Source of the DNA: Vandiemenella viatica
Lineage: Eukaryota > Arthropoda > Insecta > Orthoptera > Morabidae
NCBI GenBank assembly: GCA_031002005.1
Contig: CM061920.1
Span: 118,410,095-118,474,094 of the forward strand
Length of the DNA: 64,000 nt
Direction: 5' to 3'
Shown here: one piece after another, positions 11,110-22,165 of the stretch
Layout of the letters: the number at the start of each line of letters is the position of its first letter
Numbering within the stretch: position 1 is the first letter of the stretch
Translations under genes and position numbers: made by a program
Notes under the pieces: generated by a model
Told to the model about the DNA's origin: nothing
What the model saw: only the letters and a program-made list of their open reading frames with translations
The model's database searches: none

Positions 11110-12215
11110 TAAACTGAGGTGGTAGGTAGGTTGGCAAGCATGTGGGCGCATGGTTACAATTGTCTCAGTCTTGTTTATTACAATAAATACCAAATACAAT
11201 ACAACCTTACACAACAATATCAACAACTTCAAACATAAGATTTCCACACTATATCATGTAATAAGTTTAATTACCAATCGGTTACTTAAAATTCTCCCAA
11301 GATATACGTATATTAAATAACAACAATACTAGTTGGCCTTAATGATCCATGATGGCCCCAGAGTCCAAGAATTTACACACTTAAATTTACTTATGTCTAA
11401 ACAACAATTTAATAATGGTAGAATATCCGGTGCTATAAGTTCCTAAACAGGATTTCCAAAGATCGAGCTTCTCAAGGCACTTGTATCAGTTGAGCTCAAC
11501 CAACGCTGGTCTGTTTTAATGTTTCAGCACCCCTCAAGGGTACAGACAAACATACATATACTGTTTCCCTCATGTGAAAAAACCGGCATTAGTGACATAT
11601 TGTCCCACGCAAGCACGAACACCAAACAGAAAATCTCCAATTGCACCGAGGAAGCAGAAAATACAACGAAGTTGAATTGTCTGAATACCACAAACTCTCT
11701 AACAGTCTATCCACTCGTGGAACATGAAGGCACAGGTTGCTCCAGAAGGTGCCAAAGCGCACACCTTACGAGGACACCCCAAACTGCCATATAGTCTGGG
11801 CATGTGAGGCGACGACACAGTTTACGGCCACTCAGAACTGCTTGTCAGACCAGGCACTGTCAATAACCCCTCGTCGACGGCCAAGTATCACGTTGCTCCG
11901 CCTAACTGCTGACCGTGCATGGAGCACGTCGCCTTCTTCAACTGCCGCTTCCGACACGGCCACTTCCTCCTCAGACTGTTCACTTCCTAGCGGAGACTGA
12001 CCGCAGAGACTGACCGCATTCCTGAGCCGGGTCGCCCCTTAAATCCTCTCTACAGACCGATAGAGGGCACTCACATTCACAGCGCTCTCTATCGGCCGGC
12101 GAAAGATGACAATCGCCACCAGATGGCCGGAACATGGCCGCCGCGCGCCCTAGCGGAGAAGTTAGCGATATGAAACAGCCGCCTAGCGACAGAGAGCCGC
12201 GCACGGCTCATAAAC
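11110..12215 (-). mobile_element. solo LTR inserted in a LINE
   Basis: The LTR proper is 11115-12210 (1,096 bp) and the 5-bp target duplication TAAAC is at 11110-11114 and 12211-12215. On the minus strand it starts TGAGCCGTGC and ends CCACCTCA, so it has TG...CA ends with a perfect 4-bp inverted terminus TGAG/CTCA. A TATA-like box (GGATTTAAGG) lies about 170 bp into it and an AATAAA lies close to its 3' end, as expected of an LTR promoter and polyadenylation site. No internal gag-pol region is present, so it is the product of LTR-LTR recombination. The flanks also allow a 10-bp duplication ATAAACTGAG with different ends. The TG...CA reading is preferred because it also explains the promoter signals. 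Confidence 0.75.
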
Positions 12216-13260
12216 TGAGAAGACAATGGAAGGAATGTGTAGAGAAACCATATGAAGGGGATGTTTTCAATAAATTTATACTGGAAAAAGAAGGTGATGC
12301 GGAGGAGGACTTGGGAGGTACTTTACTATGGGTAAAATTCAATAGAGCTTCAAATGATTTGAACTCAAATAAGGCAGTTGAAACGATGAGATTCCTGCAG
12401 AAATACTGAGGAGAAGAAGGAATGCAAAGATTATTCAAACTGATTTTAATAAAAATATCATCTTCACACTTCCAAAGAAATCACAAGCTGACAAATGTGA
12501 GAATTATCGCACTATAAGTCTAACATCACATGCTTCAAAATTACTGTACGTGATATAATACAGAAGATTAAAAAGGGTAGTATAAGAGGCAGTAAGTGAA
12601 GGTTAGCTTGTGTGTAGGAAATACCATGGCACATGAGATGAAATTCTGGCTTTAAGATTTACTCTTGTAGGGCGGATCAAGAATAACAAAGATACTTTTA
12701 TGGCATTTGTCATTTTAGAAAAAGCTTTTGATAATGTTAGGTTGGACAGGAGAAGGAGCCTTCTTGAAAATGAGAAATGTTGTAGTTTCATATATTAATC
12801 TAGGAATTGGGGGGGGGGAAATTTATAGCTCTGTTTGGAGCACACTTTATGGTAGTGAAGCAAGGATTTTAGGAATACCAGAAAGAATGAAAATTGAAGA
12901 GTTTGAAATGTGGTGCTGTAGAAGGAAGCTGAAGAGTAAATGGGGGGGGGGATACGAATTGAACAAGTTTTGGAAGTCTTAGGGGAGAAAAGAAGTTTGT
13001 GGAAGAGTCTTATAGAGAGAAGAGGCAGGAGGGTGGGACACATTTTAAACATGCAGAATTGGTTCATTTGTTAGCGGAAGGAACAGTCAACGGTTAGAAC
13101 AGCAAAATTAGGCAAAGATTAGAATATATTAAGGAAATAATTGAAGACATAGGTTGTAAAGGGTATGTTGAGATGAACAGATCAGCACAAGTTTAGAGGA
13201 AATAAAGGATTGCATCAAATCAATTGAGAGACTGAAAGACTGCAAAAAAAAAGTTGCAAT
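12211..13260 (+). pseudogene. LINE, 3' part: reverse transcriptase (remnant)
   Basis: Continues the LINE of 10150-11109 after the solo LTR. Shifted frames give NSNKAVETDEIPAE, CENYRTISLTSHASKLL, a DTFMAFVILEKAFDNVR block (the F-x-D-x-x-K-A-F-D catalytic motif with the first Asp lost) and the C-terminal KRRGRMVGHTL, EGTVNGRTA and EYIKEIIEDIGC blocks typical of this LINE type. The YADD motif region is absent or unrecognisable. Poly-G runs at 12810 and 12943 and several indels break the frame. It is in the same orientation as the host transporter and inside its first intron. Confidence 0.7.
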
Positions 13261-14177
13261 AGGCACTCTGCTCAGCAACTTCAATCGCACAAGCCTGACT
13301 CTTGGATAGAATCCTATACCCAAAGAAAGCCGTCTTCCACATTGGCTATTATGCGACAACAGCAGCTCTTATCTAATGTAGACACTACCTTTGGTCGATC
13401 TATAGTGTGTAGTTGTTACTTGATCAAACTTATTGGATGGGAGTTAATTGCCAGTCATGCTATGGTTTATGGAAATGAGAGTTGATGTGTTAACTTGACT
13501 GACAACCTTTCTCACCAGCTGGTTTCCAGTCCCTATCTCAAATTGTCAAAGACACTCATCACTGCCTCTGTGAGAAACTACATAAAAATTCGGCTTATGG
13601 CAGTCAAAATTATGAGTCAATGTTGTCAATTCAGATATACCATCAACTTCCCAATGCAATGAATGTAATTGCCCTTAGAACATTGAATACCTTGAGTATC
13701 TTCTGGCCCATCTGACAATATTTATGCTCTTGGAATGGGCATTCTAATACCTAGAGAGACGGAATGGCCATGGCTCTATCCCCATTTAAAAAAAAAAAAA
13801 AAAATTCTACAGTTGGTCAGACTTGGCCTATTATGTATGCCCATAGCACACACACACACACATACACACACACATGCATTCATTGTGCAAGTGTGTCTTT
13901 AGCATTTGCTTATTATGTTTCAGCCACCTTGATAACCAAATAACATTTTCAGGGGAGACCCCCCCCCCTCCCCCCTTTCCTTGGCTGACTACCCATCTTG
14001 GCTGGCCTTGACCAAGTAAATACATCACCTGACTTCAGAACCTGTTTCCTAGAAGCCCCATAGTAAAGTATGCAAAATTTTATTTGGTGGAAAGTTATTG
14101 GACAAATGCCTGCTTGCGCTGTATTCAAATTTTCGAAATGCATTGTTGTTTCATAAATGTGGGCCTATCTACATATT
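13261..14177. other. intronic stretch with simple repeats
   Basis: No gene. It contains an A run near 13789-13804, an imperfect (CA)n microsatellite at 13849-13874, and a C-rich run near 13960-13977. The rest is unclassified. Confidence 0.6.
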
Positions 14178-14416
14178 CAGGGCCACATTTAATCATAGGC
14201 TACCTAGGTCGTAGCCCAGGGGCCCACACCACAAAGGGGGGCTCGCACCACAAAGAGGGTACAGCCCTGGGCCCCTGCCTGGGTCAGCTGTAGAGCTAAC
14301 AAAAAAGGTCGCCCATAAATTGTTACGGCCGAATTTCGAATTTAAAGATTCACAGCCAGAGGCAGCCCCCAATGGTGACCGGTCGGAGGATCCCACAAAG
14401 CCTAAATGCGGCCCTG
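14178..14416. mobile_element. hAT-type MITE
   Basis: It begins CAGGGCCACATTTA and ends TAAATGCGGCCCTG, a terminal inverted repeat of 14 bp with one mismatch. The interior is GC-rich with GGGGCCC words and no open frame of note. The 8-bp flanks (TACATATT and TATTTATC) do not match well, so the target duplication has decayed or the ends are slightly mis-set. Confidence 0.7.
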
Positions 14417-14843
14417 TATTTATCTGTAACAGTCTAACATCCTCATTTCAATAATTTAAAAACCTGAAAATGACAAGTTTGTCTCCTAAACCCAACACCA
14501 CCAATAATTGTAGGAACTGTCTGTGAGAGTATTGTTCAGCTTATAATATTTTATGTTGAAGATAACATAACATTCCTCATTTTATTCGCCACCTTATATC
14601 GCATAGATACCATCAATGTTGTAGAATGATTAATGATATATCACAACAGTGCTTACCTTACATTTAGATCTCCACAGGCTCATTCCAGATTATGTTAATT
14701 AAGGGGGGCATGTTTAAATTTCTAGAAGGATTTCCTGAATTCCATTAATTTTATCATAGATGCTTATTTCATTATAAATGTGTGTTAGAGTTGACCTTAA
14801 TTAAACTACACAAAGATACTTACAAACTGTTTTTTGCTTCCAG
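14417..14843. other. end of intron 1
   Basis: AT-rich DNA ending in a pyrimidine-rich acceptor, TTTTTTGCTTCCAG, at 14830-14843. No other feature. Confidence 0.6.
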
Positions 14844-15120
14844 GTGAGTGGATATCTAAATCTATTGGCAAATGCCTTTGACAACTTCACACATGGTCTT
14901 GCTGTGGGTGGCAGCTTCATGGTTTCATTTCCACATGGTGCTTTGACCACTTTTGCCATCTTACTGCACGAGATTCCACATGAAGTTGGTGATTTTGCCA
15001 TTCTGTTACGTTCTGGATTCTCACGTTGGGATGCTGCAAAGGCTCAGGTGTACACTGCAGGTGCTGGTGTTGTCGGTTCCATGACTGCTATTGTGCTTAG
15101 TGGAGCTTCCACAACAGTTG
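14844..15120 (+). CDS. Zip99C: ZIP13-type zinc transporter, exon with the metal-binding helices
   Basis: It starts in phase 0 after TTGCTTCCAG and ends one base into a codon at the donor GTATGT (15121). Numbered on from the preceding exon, it encodes residues 136-227. It holds both ZIP signature helices: NAFDNFTHGLAVGGSF (Asp148, Asn149, His152 on the first metal-binding helix) and LLHEIPHEVGDFAILL (His177, Glu178, His181, Glu182, Asp185 on the next). The HEIPHEVGD form is that of the ZIP7/ZIP13 (LIV-1) subfamily, and VSGYLNLLAN just before it is a ZIP13/ZIP7 hallmark. A further hydrophobic segment (AGAGVVGSMTAIVL) follows. All visible metal ligands are intact, which argues for a functional gene. 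Confidence 0.93.
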
Positions 15121-15590
15121 GTATGTATCTCTGAACATATTTTTTTTCCTCCTTTACTAGAGTGATTACTGTAATTTTTAAGCAAGCCTAGTGTCTTCTA
15201 TATCAACTTAACAGCAACTTATCAAACTGTTCTGATACAATGGTAACACAATCTATAAAGTTAGAGTGAGGGATTCTTATCTGCATCACAGATGCTCCAT
15301 ACAATATGGCCTTCTTTTTATTATGAATTGCATCCTGTGTTAGTTTCCTCTCTCAAGTTGTTTTTAGTACTTATTTTGAGTTTTGAGGAAATTCAACTGA
15401 GGTTAACTGGATTTCAGGTTTGTTTTAAGATTCTGCTGTGTACTGAATATTTTTTTAATTTAATTTCTTAATTTTTATACTTATTTTTCAGGTACACTGG
15501 TTTTCTTAGGTTTATCTAGAATATAAGTTTTTCATACATTTCCAGTGTTGATATGTGAATATGTCATAAATGTTTTATACAAGTATGAAT
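15121..15590. other. start of intron 2
   Basis: AT-rich intronic DNA after the donor GTATGTATCT. No feature recognised before the LINE begins. Confidence 0.6.
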
Positions 15591-15619
15591 TTTTTAATTC
15601 CATTACATTCATATATTTT

Positions 15620-16376
15620 ATAGTGCTGACAGTTTACAGGGCTCCCATAGGAGACTTCAGTATATTTTATAATAAACTTGAAGCAGTTCTATTAAATTTA
15701 TCACGAAATAAAAGGGAAATTATCCTCTGTGGAGACTTCAACAAAAATTTTGCTGTAGAATGTAACCAGACAGATTATCTTCTAGGAATGCTTAGATCAT
15801 TCAATCTCTATCAAACTGTAAATTTCCCAACTAGAATATAAAATGATAGTAGTACCATTATTGATAACATTTTTGTAGAGCACAATAAATTAGAAATACA
15901 TGGAACAGTTCCAATGGAATATGTTTTGTCAGACCATAATGCTCAAATAATTACTTTAGATGTTGTGGGAAATGAAAATAACAAAAAGAAAGGATTTGTC
16001 AAAGTTAGGCCATTAAAGAGCAATTCAATAAAAACATTAAATGATGAACATCTCATTGAGGACTGGAGCACTGTTTATAAATTAAAAGGGGTAAACAATA
16101 AATTCAATTACTTTCACCACAGGTTTTTGGAAATTTGCGAAAGGTGTCTCCCTACAAAACTAGCTCTAATTGGTCAAATATGGGTAAACAAAAATTGGAT
16201 TACAGTTGGTATTAAAACATCTTGCAGACATAAAAGGGAATTGTATGTAAAAGTTAGGAATACTGATATGATTCTCAGACAACATTACAAAACTTACTGT
16301 AGGGTTTTAACCAAAGTAATAAAAGAAGCTAAACATTTGGCCATAAACGATGAGATTAGTAGTTCAGATAATAAGA
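15620..16376 (+). pseudogene. LINE ORF2, endonuclease part
   Basis: Reads VYRAPIGDF...REIILCGDFNKNF...STIIDNIFV...VLSDHNAQIITLDV, the end of an apurinic-like endonuclease with the GD-F-N and SDH catalytic blocks. One stop (about 15840) splits it between the two blocks. The linker toward RT follows to the mariner insertion point at 16377. The start is truncated, so Glu/Asp residues of the N-terminal half are missing. Confidence 0.8.
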
Positions 16377-17701
16377 TACGAGGTGTGTCCAAAAAGAAAC
16401 CGAACTTCTGCTGTAATTGCTTTATTGCTCATCATACTAACTTTTACACACTGTCCCCTTCAAAGTACTGTCCTTCACTATCAATACACCGTTGCCACCA
16501 TTTTTTCAAGTTTTGGAATGCCTCCTGGAATGCAATTTCTCCGATGGCGCGCAGTTCTCTCATCGCATTGTCTTGAATTTCTTCTATGGTCTGGAAACGA
16601 CATCCTTTCAAAGTGTTTTTCAGTTTTGGGAAGAGAAAAAAGTCTGCCGGAGCCAAGTCTGGAGAATAGGGTGGCTGAGACACAACGGGAGTGCGATGTT
16701 TTGCCAGATAATTCGTGACAAACAACGATGTGTGAGTGGGTGCGTTGTCATTCTGCAACATCCACGAATGATTCTCCCACAGTTCAGGCCTTTTCCTACG
16801 CACAGCATCTCTCAATCATGTCAGAATTTTCTGGTAGGCTTTCTTGTTTACCTCTTGACCACATGGTACAAATTCATGGTGCACAACTCCTTTGCAATTA
16901 AACACTACCATCATCACCTTGATGTTCGACCGAATCATCCGCATTTTCTTTGGTCGAAGAGATCCTTTCCCCACCCATTCTGAAGACTCTTCGTTTCTAC
17001 ATTGTACCCATAAACCCATGTTTCATCGCCTGTAATGATCTTGAGGAAGTTTTTGTCCTCATTTGCTTTTTGAAGCAACTCCTTAGAGATCCTAGCTCGA
17101 TTCTCCTTCTGCTCGTCCGTCAACAAGCGCGGCACCAGTTTTGCACTGACACGATGCATTCCAAGTTTTTCTCAGGATGTGATTGCAAGAGCCTACACTT
17201 ATGCCAACTTCTTCAGCAACCTCACAGGCAGTCAAACGGCGATTTTCACGAATCACAGTGCTAACCCTCTCAACATGGTGATCGTTTGTTGATGTGGAGG
17301 GTTGACCAGATTTTGGATCGTCGGTAACCGAACTCCTGCCCTCCTTAAAGTGCTTAAACCATTCATAGCACTGTGTTCGGCTCATGCAGTCATCCCCGTA
17401 TACTTGTTTAAGCATTTGAAGTGTCTCGGTAAAATTTTGCCCAAGTTTAACACAAAATTTCACACAGACATGTTGCTCCTCCAATTCCTTCATTCTCGCT
17501 TTCTCACAAATCCAACGAGCACTCTGCACACGACCTCACTCAACCGGCTGTCCCTTGTAAACTAATACAGTGACAGTAGTGCGACAAGAGGCAATCTCTT
17601 GCCGAGAGATGTCACTAGTGTGCACGGAAGTCAGAGAATTTTATCTGCAGCCATTGGTGCGCTATTTAATTAGTTCGGTTCCTTTTTGTATACACCTCGT
17701 A
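16377..17701 (-). mobile_element. mariner transposon (copy 1) with TA duplication
   Basis: The element proper is 16379-17699 (1,321 bp), flanked by TA at 16377-16378 and 17700-17701. Terminal inverted repeats begin CGAGGTGTGTCCAAAAAG on the left and, on the opposite strand at the right, CGAGGTGTATACAAAAAG, and extend through GAACCGAACT. The insertion splits the LINE ORF2 between the endonuclease and RT; removing the element and one TA rejoins the host LINE. Confidence 0.93.
16444..17529 (-). pseudogene. mariner D,D34D transposase, broken
   Basis: On the minus strand the N-terminal part (17529-17092) has the paired HTH region: CVKLGQNFTETLQMLKQVYG, SRTQCYEWFKHFKEGR, and ENRRLTACEVAEEVGISVGS. 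Further frames hold the catalytic ITGDETWVYGYN, then QNDNAPTHTSLF and YSPDLAPADFFLFPKLKN. Between the second and third Asp there are exactly 34 residues, so it is a D,D34D mariner. The coding sequence is disrupted by at least two frame changes (near 17100 and near 16940-17020) and one in-frame stop near 16815, so no active enzyme can be made. It is of the kind annotated as 'SETMAR-like' in insects. Confidence 0.9.
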
Positions 17702-19441
17702 AGAAGTGTTTGGAACATTATTAAAAGAGAAACAACTGTATCATCCCTTGAACATAGACCTATATCTTTAAGCATTAACAATAAACTTGTAAATGACCTC
17801 TCTTATGTAGGAAGTGCTTTTAATAACTTCTTAACAGTTGCTGAAAAAGTAAAAGGAAAATACATTGGGAATATGGATGCTATAGCAATACTTAAATCCT
17901 TGTCACCAAAAACAGCATCTATGTCTCTATTTACCACCTGTCAAAATGAAATTGAAAAAATTATTAAATCCCTCAAAAATAAAAAGTCATTTGGTTATGA
18001 GGTTTCAACCCATGGAGTGAAACAATGTAACATCAGCATTAGTAGGGTTATTAGTCATATTTGCAATAGTTCTTTCGAAGAAGGTATCTTCCCTGACACA
18101 CTCAAGAAGTCAATAAACAAACTACTTTATAAGAAGGGTGATACCTCAAAGATTGAGAATTACAGACCCATAGCACTTCAGCATTTTCAAAAATCTTTGG
18201 AAAAGCAGTGTACAGAAGGGTGTATGCACATCTTCAAAAGATTGACCTGCTCAGTAAAGTATATTTTGGTTTTAGACAAGGTATTTCAACAGATTCAGCA
18301 AGTTTTGCTTTTATAAACAACATACTGGAATCAATGCATAAAAAATTAAATTCCCTAGGTATATTCTATGATCTTGCAAAGGCTTTTGACTGTGTTGACC
18401 ATGAGATTCTACTAGGTAAATTAGACCACTATGGAGTTAGTGGTAAGCCAGGACTTTGGTTTAAATCATACCTGGAAAACAGAAAGCAATGTGTATTACT
18501 GAAAGGAGTTGGGTATAGTTAAATGTGGTGTGCCTCAGGGTTCAATTCTTGGCCCTTTACTGTTCTTACTCTATATAAATGATCTCCCACATATACTAGG
18601 TGATAAGGAACACATGGTGCTCTTTGCAGATGATTCTATCATATCGTTGAAAGACCCATCAGCACAAAACCTCGAAAACACAGTAAATGATCCTATAAAG
18701 AAAAATAACAGGTGGTTTAAAGCCAACAAACAAATACTCAATGTAGAAAAGACACAGTTACTTCAGTTTGTTACAAAAAATAAAACAAAGGACAGCTATA
18801 ATGTGATATCAGAAGGAAAAGCAATCAATGAAAGCAGTTTCACAAAATTCCTGGGTGTGTATATAGATAACAAATTTAACTGGAAACAATATATTCAAAA
18901 ACTGAATTCTGCAACATTTTCACTGAGGGTAATATCTAGAAACCAGAAAGTTAGTATATTTTGCATATTTTCACTCCCTGCTCACTAATGGCATCTCATT
19001 CTGGGGAAACTCGTCACAAGCACAGAGGGTATTTAAATTGCAAAAGCGTGCTGTAAGAACTATTTGTGGAGCAAGCCCACAGACGTTGTGCAGAAATCTA
19101 TTTAAAAACCTAGAGTACTAACAATGCCAGCACAGTATGTATACTCCCTACTATCATTTGTAGTGGAAAATCCTGAACACTTTAAATCTTAATGCTGACG
19201 TACATAGGCATAATACTAGGAATAAATATAATATTCACAAGGATTATAAATCACTGTCAATTGTACAGAAAGGGATAACATTTACTGGAGCTTCCTTATT
19301 CAATGTCTTACCAATAGAAATTAAATGTGATCTACGAAAACCCAACTACTTTAAGTCCAAACTGAAAGAGTTTCTGATTCAGAACCCATTTTACTCTGTG
19401 AAAGAATTTTCTTCTTGGAATTTAGTAACTAAGAATGACTG
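17702..19441 (+). pseudogene. LINE ORF2, reverse transcriptase and C-terminal part
   Basis: RT blocks occur in order across three frames: [64 protein letters not shown] (F-x-D-x-x-K-A-F-D with the first Asp at YDLAKAFD), VPQGSILGPLLFLLYINDL, and FADDSI, the catalytic A-D-D box. KFLGVYIDNKFNW follows as the thumb block. The C-terminal segment continues to about 19441 with TGASLFNVLP and KLKEFLIQNPFYS. Frameshifts near 18180 and 18515 and stops after 18988 make it a pseudogene. The layout is that of CR1/Jockey-like insect LINEs; the clade is not certain. Confidence 0.85.
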
Positions 19442-20229
19442 ATAAAATAGTATATATGGTGTATGGAAGGGGAAGGTGACAAATTTGTCCACAATTACTA
19501 AAATGATATATGGTTTTAATTTCTGTAGAAACCTTTAAAAAATTAAGTAATTACACTGTTTACAAAATTTCACTCGTATATAGGAGCTAACATAGGATAG
19601 CATGCACTCAAAAATTGCTCTTAAAAATTATCATACTAACAGGTTTTTAAGTAACTGACTGCTTATGAGTTGTTGATAATATAATTGATATTGTTAATAA
19701 GTGTGTGCACTGTTCCACATAAATAGTAACTAACATGATATAATATGTAGTCATAAATTACAGAGAAACTTATTATGGTAACTGGTTGGTAAGAAAATAA
19801 CTGGTTATTAGATGCTGGTAATAAGTGTATACACAGTTCCATAAAATAAGTAGTAATTAACTCGGGATTGTATTTGTAGATTACAGGGGATATTGAATAT
19901 ACTAGTGGGTTGTAGCTAACTTGTTGTCAATATATAATAATACTAGCATTTGCCCGCTGCTTCACGCACTCGTGCCTTGGCAGGTGTGGAAATTATTTAC
20001 CGATTTTATTCTCTTATCAGACATTAATGTGGAAAGGCATGAACTGTTAATATATTCTGAATAGTTTCGTTTGATTTCAGTTAATAAGTTAGGTTCGGTT
20101 TTCATACTGATGTCAGAGAGTTGTTTTATTCACATTTTAACGTGATGCAGTTGTTCAATAGTAGAAAAGGTTCCTGAAAAATTAACAGTAGTAATTCGTG
20201 GTTGTAATTATTGTGCGAAGTATAAACAT

Positions 20230-20529
20230 TTATTGTTTAGAAAGGCTTTCACGCTTCAAACGACATTCTTTCTTCTGTGCGCTTTCAGAAGCTATGGATT
20301 TAGCGTATAGAACCCGGTTATAGAGCAATCGCTTTTCTCGGTGCAGGTTACTTTCATTTGCTCCAGCTATTTCATCTCGTTCTCTTTGACGTTGCAGACG
20401 ATGTTGTCGGTCTATTTCACTCTCATTTAGCCGATTTCGGTGACATCTTTTAGCTGCAGAAGTTGACCCCGACAGATTAGATCTCTTTCGCAAGGGCATA
20501 TCATAAACTTTTATACTTGCCCAACTCAC
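20230..20529 (-). pseudogene. remnant of Helitron Rep/helicase N-terminal region
   Basis: A 99-codon frame that is very rich in Arg, Glu and Gln: MPLRKRSNLSGSTSAAKR, LNESEIDRQHRLQRQRERDE, NLHREKRLLYNRVLYAKS. Short repeated modules of the type 'ES-x-x-x-R-x-x-R-L-x-x-x-R' are typical of the N-terminus of insect Helitron proteins (annotated as PIF1-like helicases), ahead of the Rep domain. The coding direction agrees with the Helitron's minus orientation. It stops only about 290 bp before the element's 3' terminus, so the Rep and helicase domains were deleted. Family recognition is by pattern only. Confidence 0.6.
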
Positions 20530-21036
20530 AGCACTAACAATTAAAACGTTTTCACAGCTGCAATTATCACTATGCGTGAACTTTGGCTGCGAGTATATAG
20601 ATGAGCATAAACTTGGTTACAATATAGAATATCGGTGGTAGTAATAAGTAATATTATTTTTGAAAGAAATATTTAACTCAGCTAAAACATAATATTTTTA
20701 AATGCTGATATGGAGGATTCCACGTTAACCGTGGTACCGAAAATTTAAATGGATATATAACAGTTGTAACGTTAAGAAAGCTGATATTATAATCATTATG
20801 TGTAATTTTTTTTTTGGCGATTTTATGTGTAAACTTTGCCTGGGATTATATAGCTAGGTATAAGCTTTGTTAAGGATGTATCTGTGGATATAATGAAAAA
20901 TATTGTTTCCATGATACTTAACTAAAAAAAGTTTATTTTTAAATGTGGATACCGAGGATTGCAACATAACCGCGGTGCCATAAATTTATGTAAATATAGC
21001 AGTAATCTATGACTTAGTCCTCTTGGAAGTGAGCTG

Positions 21037-22165
21037 AAATATAAAAATTCGTTACGAATAATCACAGCATCTCAATTTTTCTGATTTATTTATTTTTTGT
21101 TGTTTTTTATTTTTTGTTGTTTGGATGTTGGTTTTATTTTATGTTGATACACGATCAATTATTCCTGCTTTAAAATAGAAATTTACCTGAATTGGAGCTA
21201 CTCTTGATTTCAAATCGTCATATCATTACTGTCATTATTTCTGTCAGATATAATTAATCCAAAAATGTCGAGATGTGATCATGGTACAGTTTATGTAGTA
21301 ACGTGCATGTAACTGAAACAATTATTTCTGTGAGGCAACATTATCGCAAGTTGTGAATCGCTTGAAATGCAACCTGACAGCTGATATGATGCTTTGTTAT
21401 AGGCCTAAGAGACGATGCCTGCAGCTTTATAATCTACGCGGTGTAGCATTAGGATATGAAACATTTTTAATTTAAGTTTCTTTCAATATAGCCGTATTTT
21501 CTATGTAATTATTTCAGTCGCATGTAAGTGCCTGGCGAAACAACAGCCTGGACCAGATGACAATTGACTCGTTTTGTTTAGCATCAGGCATAATGGGTTT
21601 AGTTTTAAAATTTACGCGGTGTAGAATAGAATTTTAGGATGCCTAGTTATATTTGAAATAAAAATTCGTTACCAATAATCACAGCATCTCAATTTTTTCT
21701 GATTTATTTATTTTTTGCTGTTTGGATATTGGTTTTTATTTTATGTTGATTCACCATCAATTATTCCTGCTTTAAAATAGAAATTTACGTGACTTGGAGT
21801 TAATCTTGGTTTCAAATCGTCGTATCATTATTGTCATTATTTCAGTCAGATATAATTAATTCAAAAATGTCAAAATGGATCACGGTACATTATATGTACT
21901 AATGTGCATGTAACTCAAGCAATTATTTCTGAGTGGCAAAATTATCACAAGTTGTAAATCGATTGAAATGCAACCTGGACAGTGATGACAGCTGATATGC
22001 TTTGTTATAGGCCAAAAGGACGATGCTTTTAGCTTTATAATTTACGCGGTGTAGCATTAGGATATGAAATTTTTTTTATTTGAGTTTCTTTCAATATATC
22101 CGTATTTTCTATGTAATTATTTGAGTTGCATGTATCTGAATTTTCGGATGCCTAGTTATATTTGC
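21037..22165 (-). repeat. tandem duplication inside the Helitron
   Basis: Two copies, about 21037-21653 and 21654-22165, share long near-identical words: AAAAATTCGTTACGAATAAT versus AAAAATTCGTTACCAATAAT, CACAGCATCTCAATTTTT, and TTTACGCGGTGTAGCATTAG. The offset is about 615 bp. Each copy has diverged by scattered substitutions, so the duplication is not a recent assembly artefact. Confidence 0.8.
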
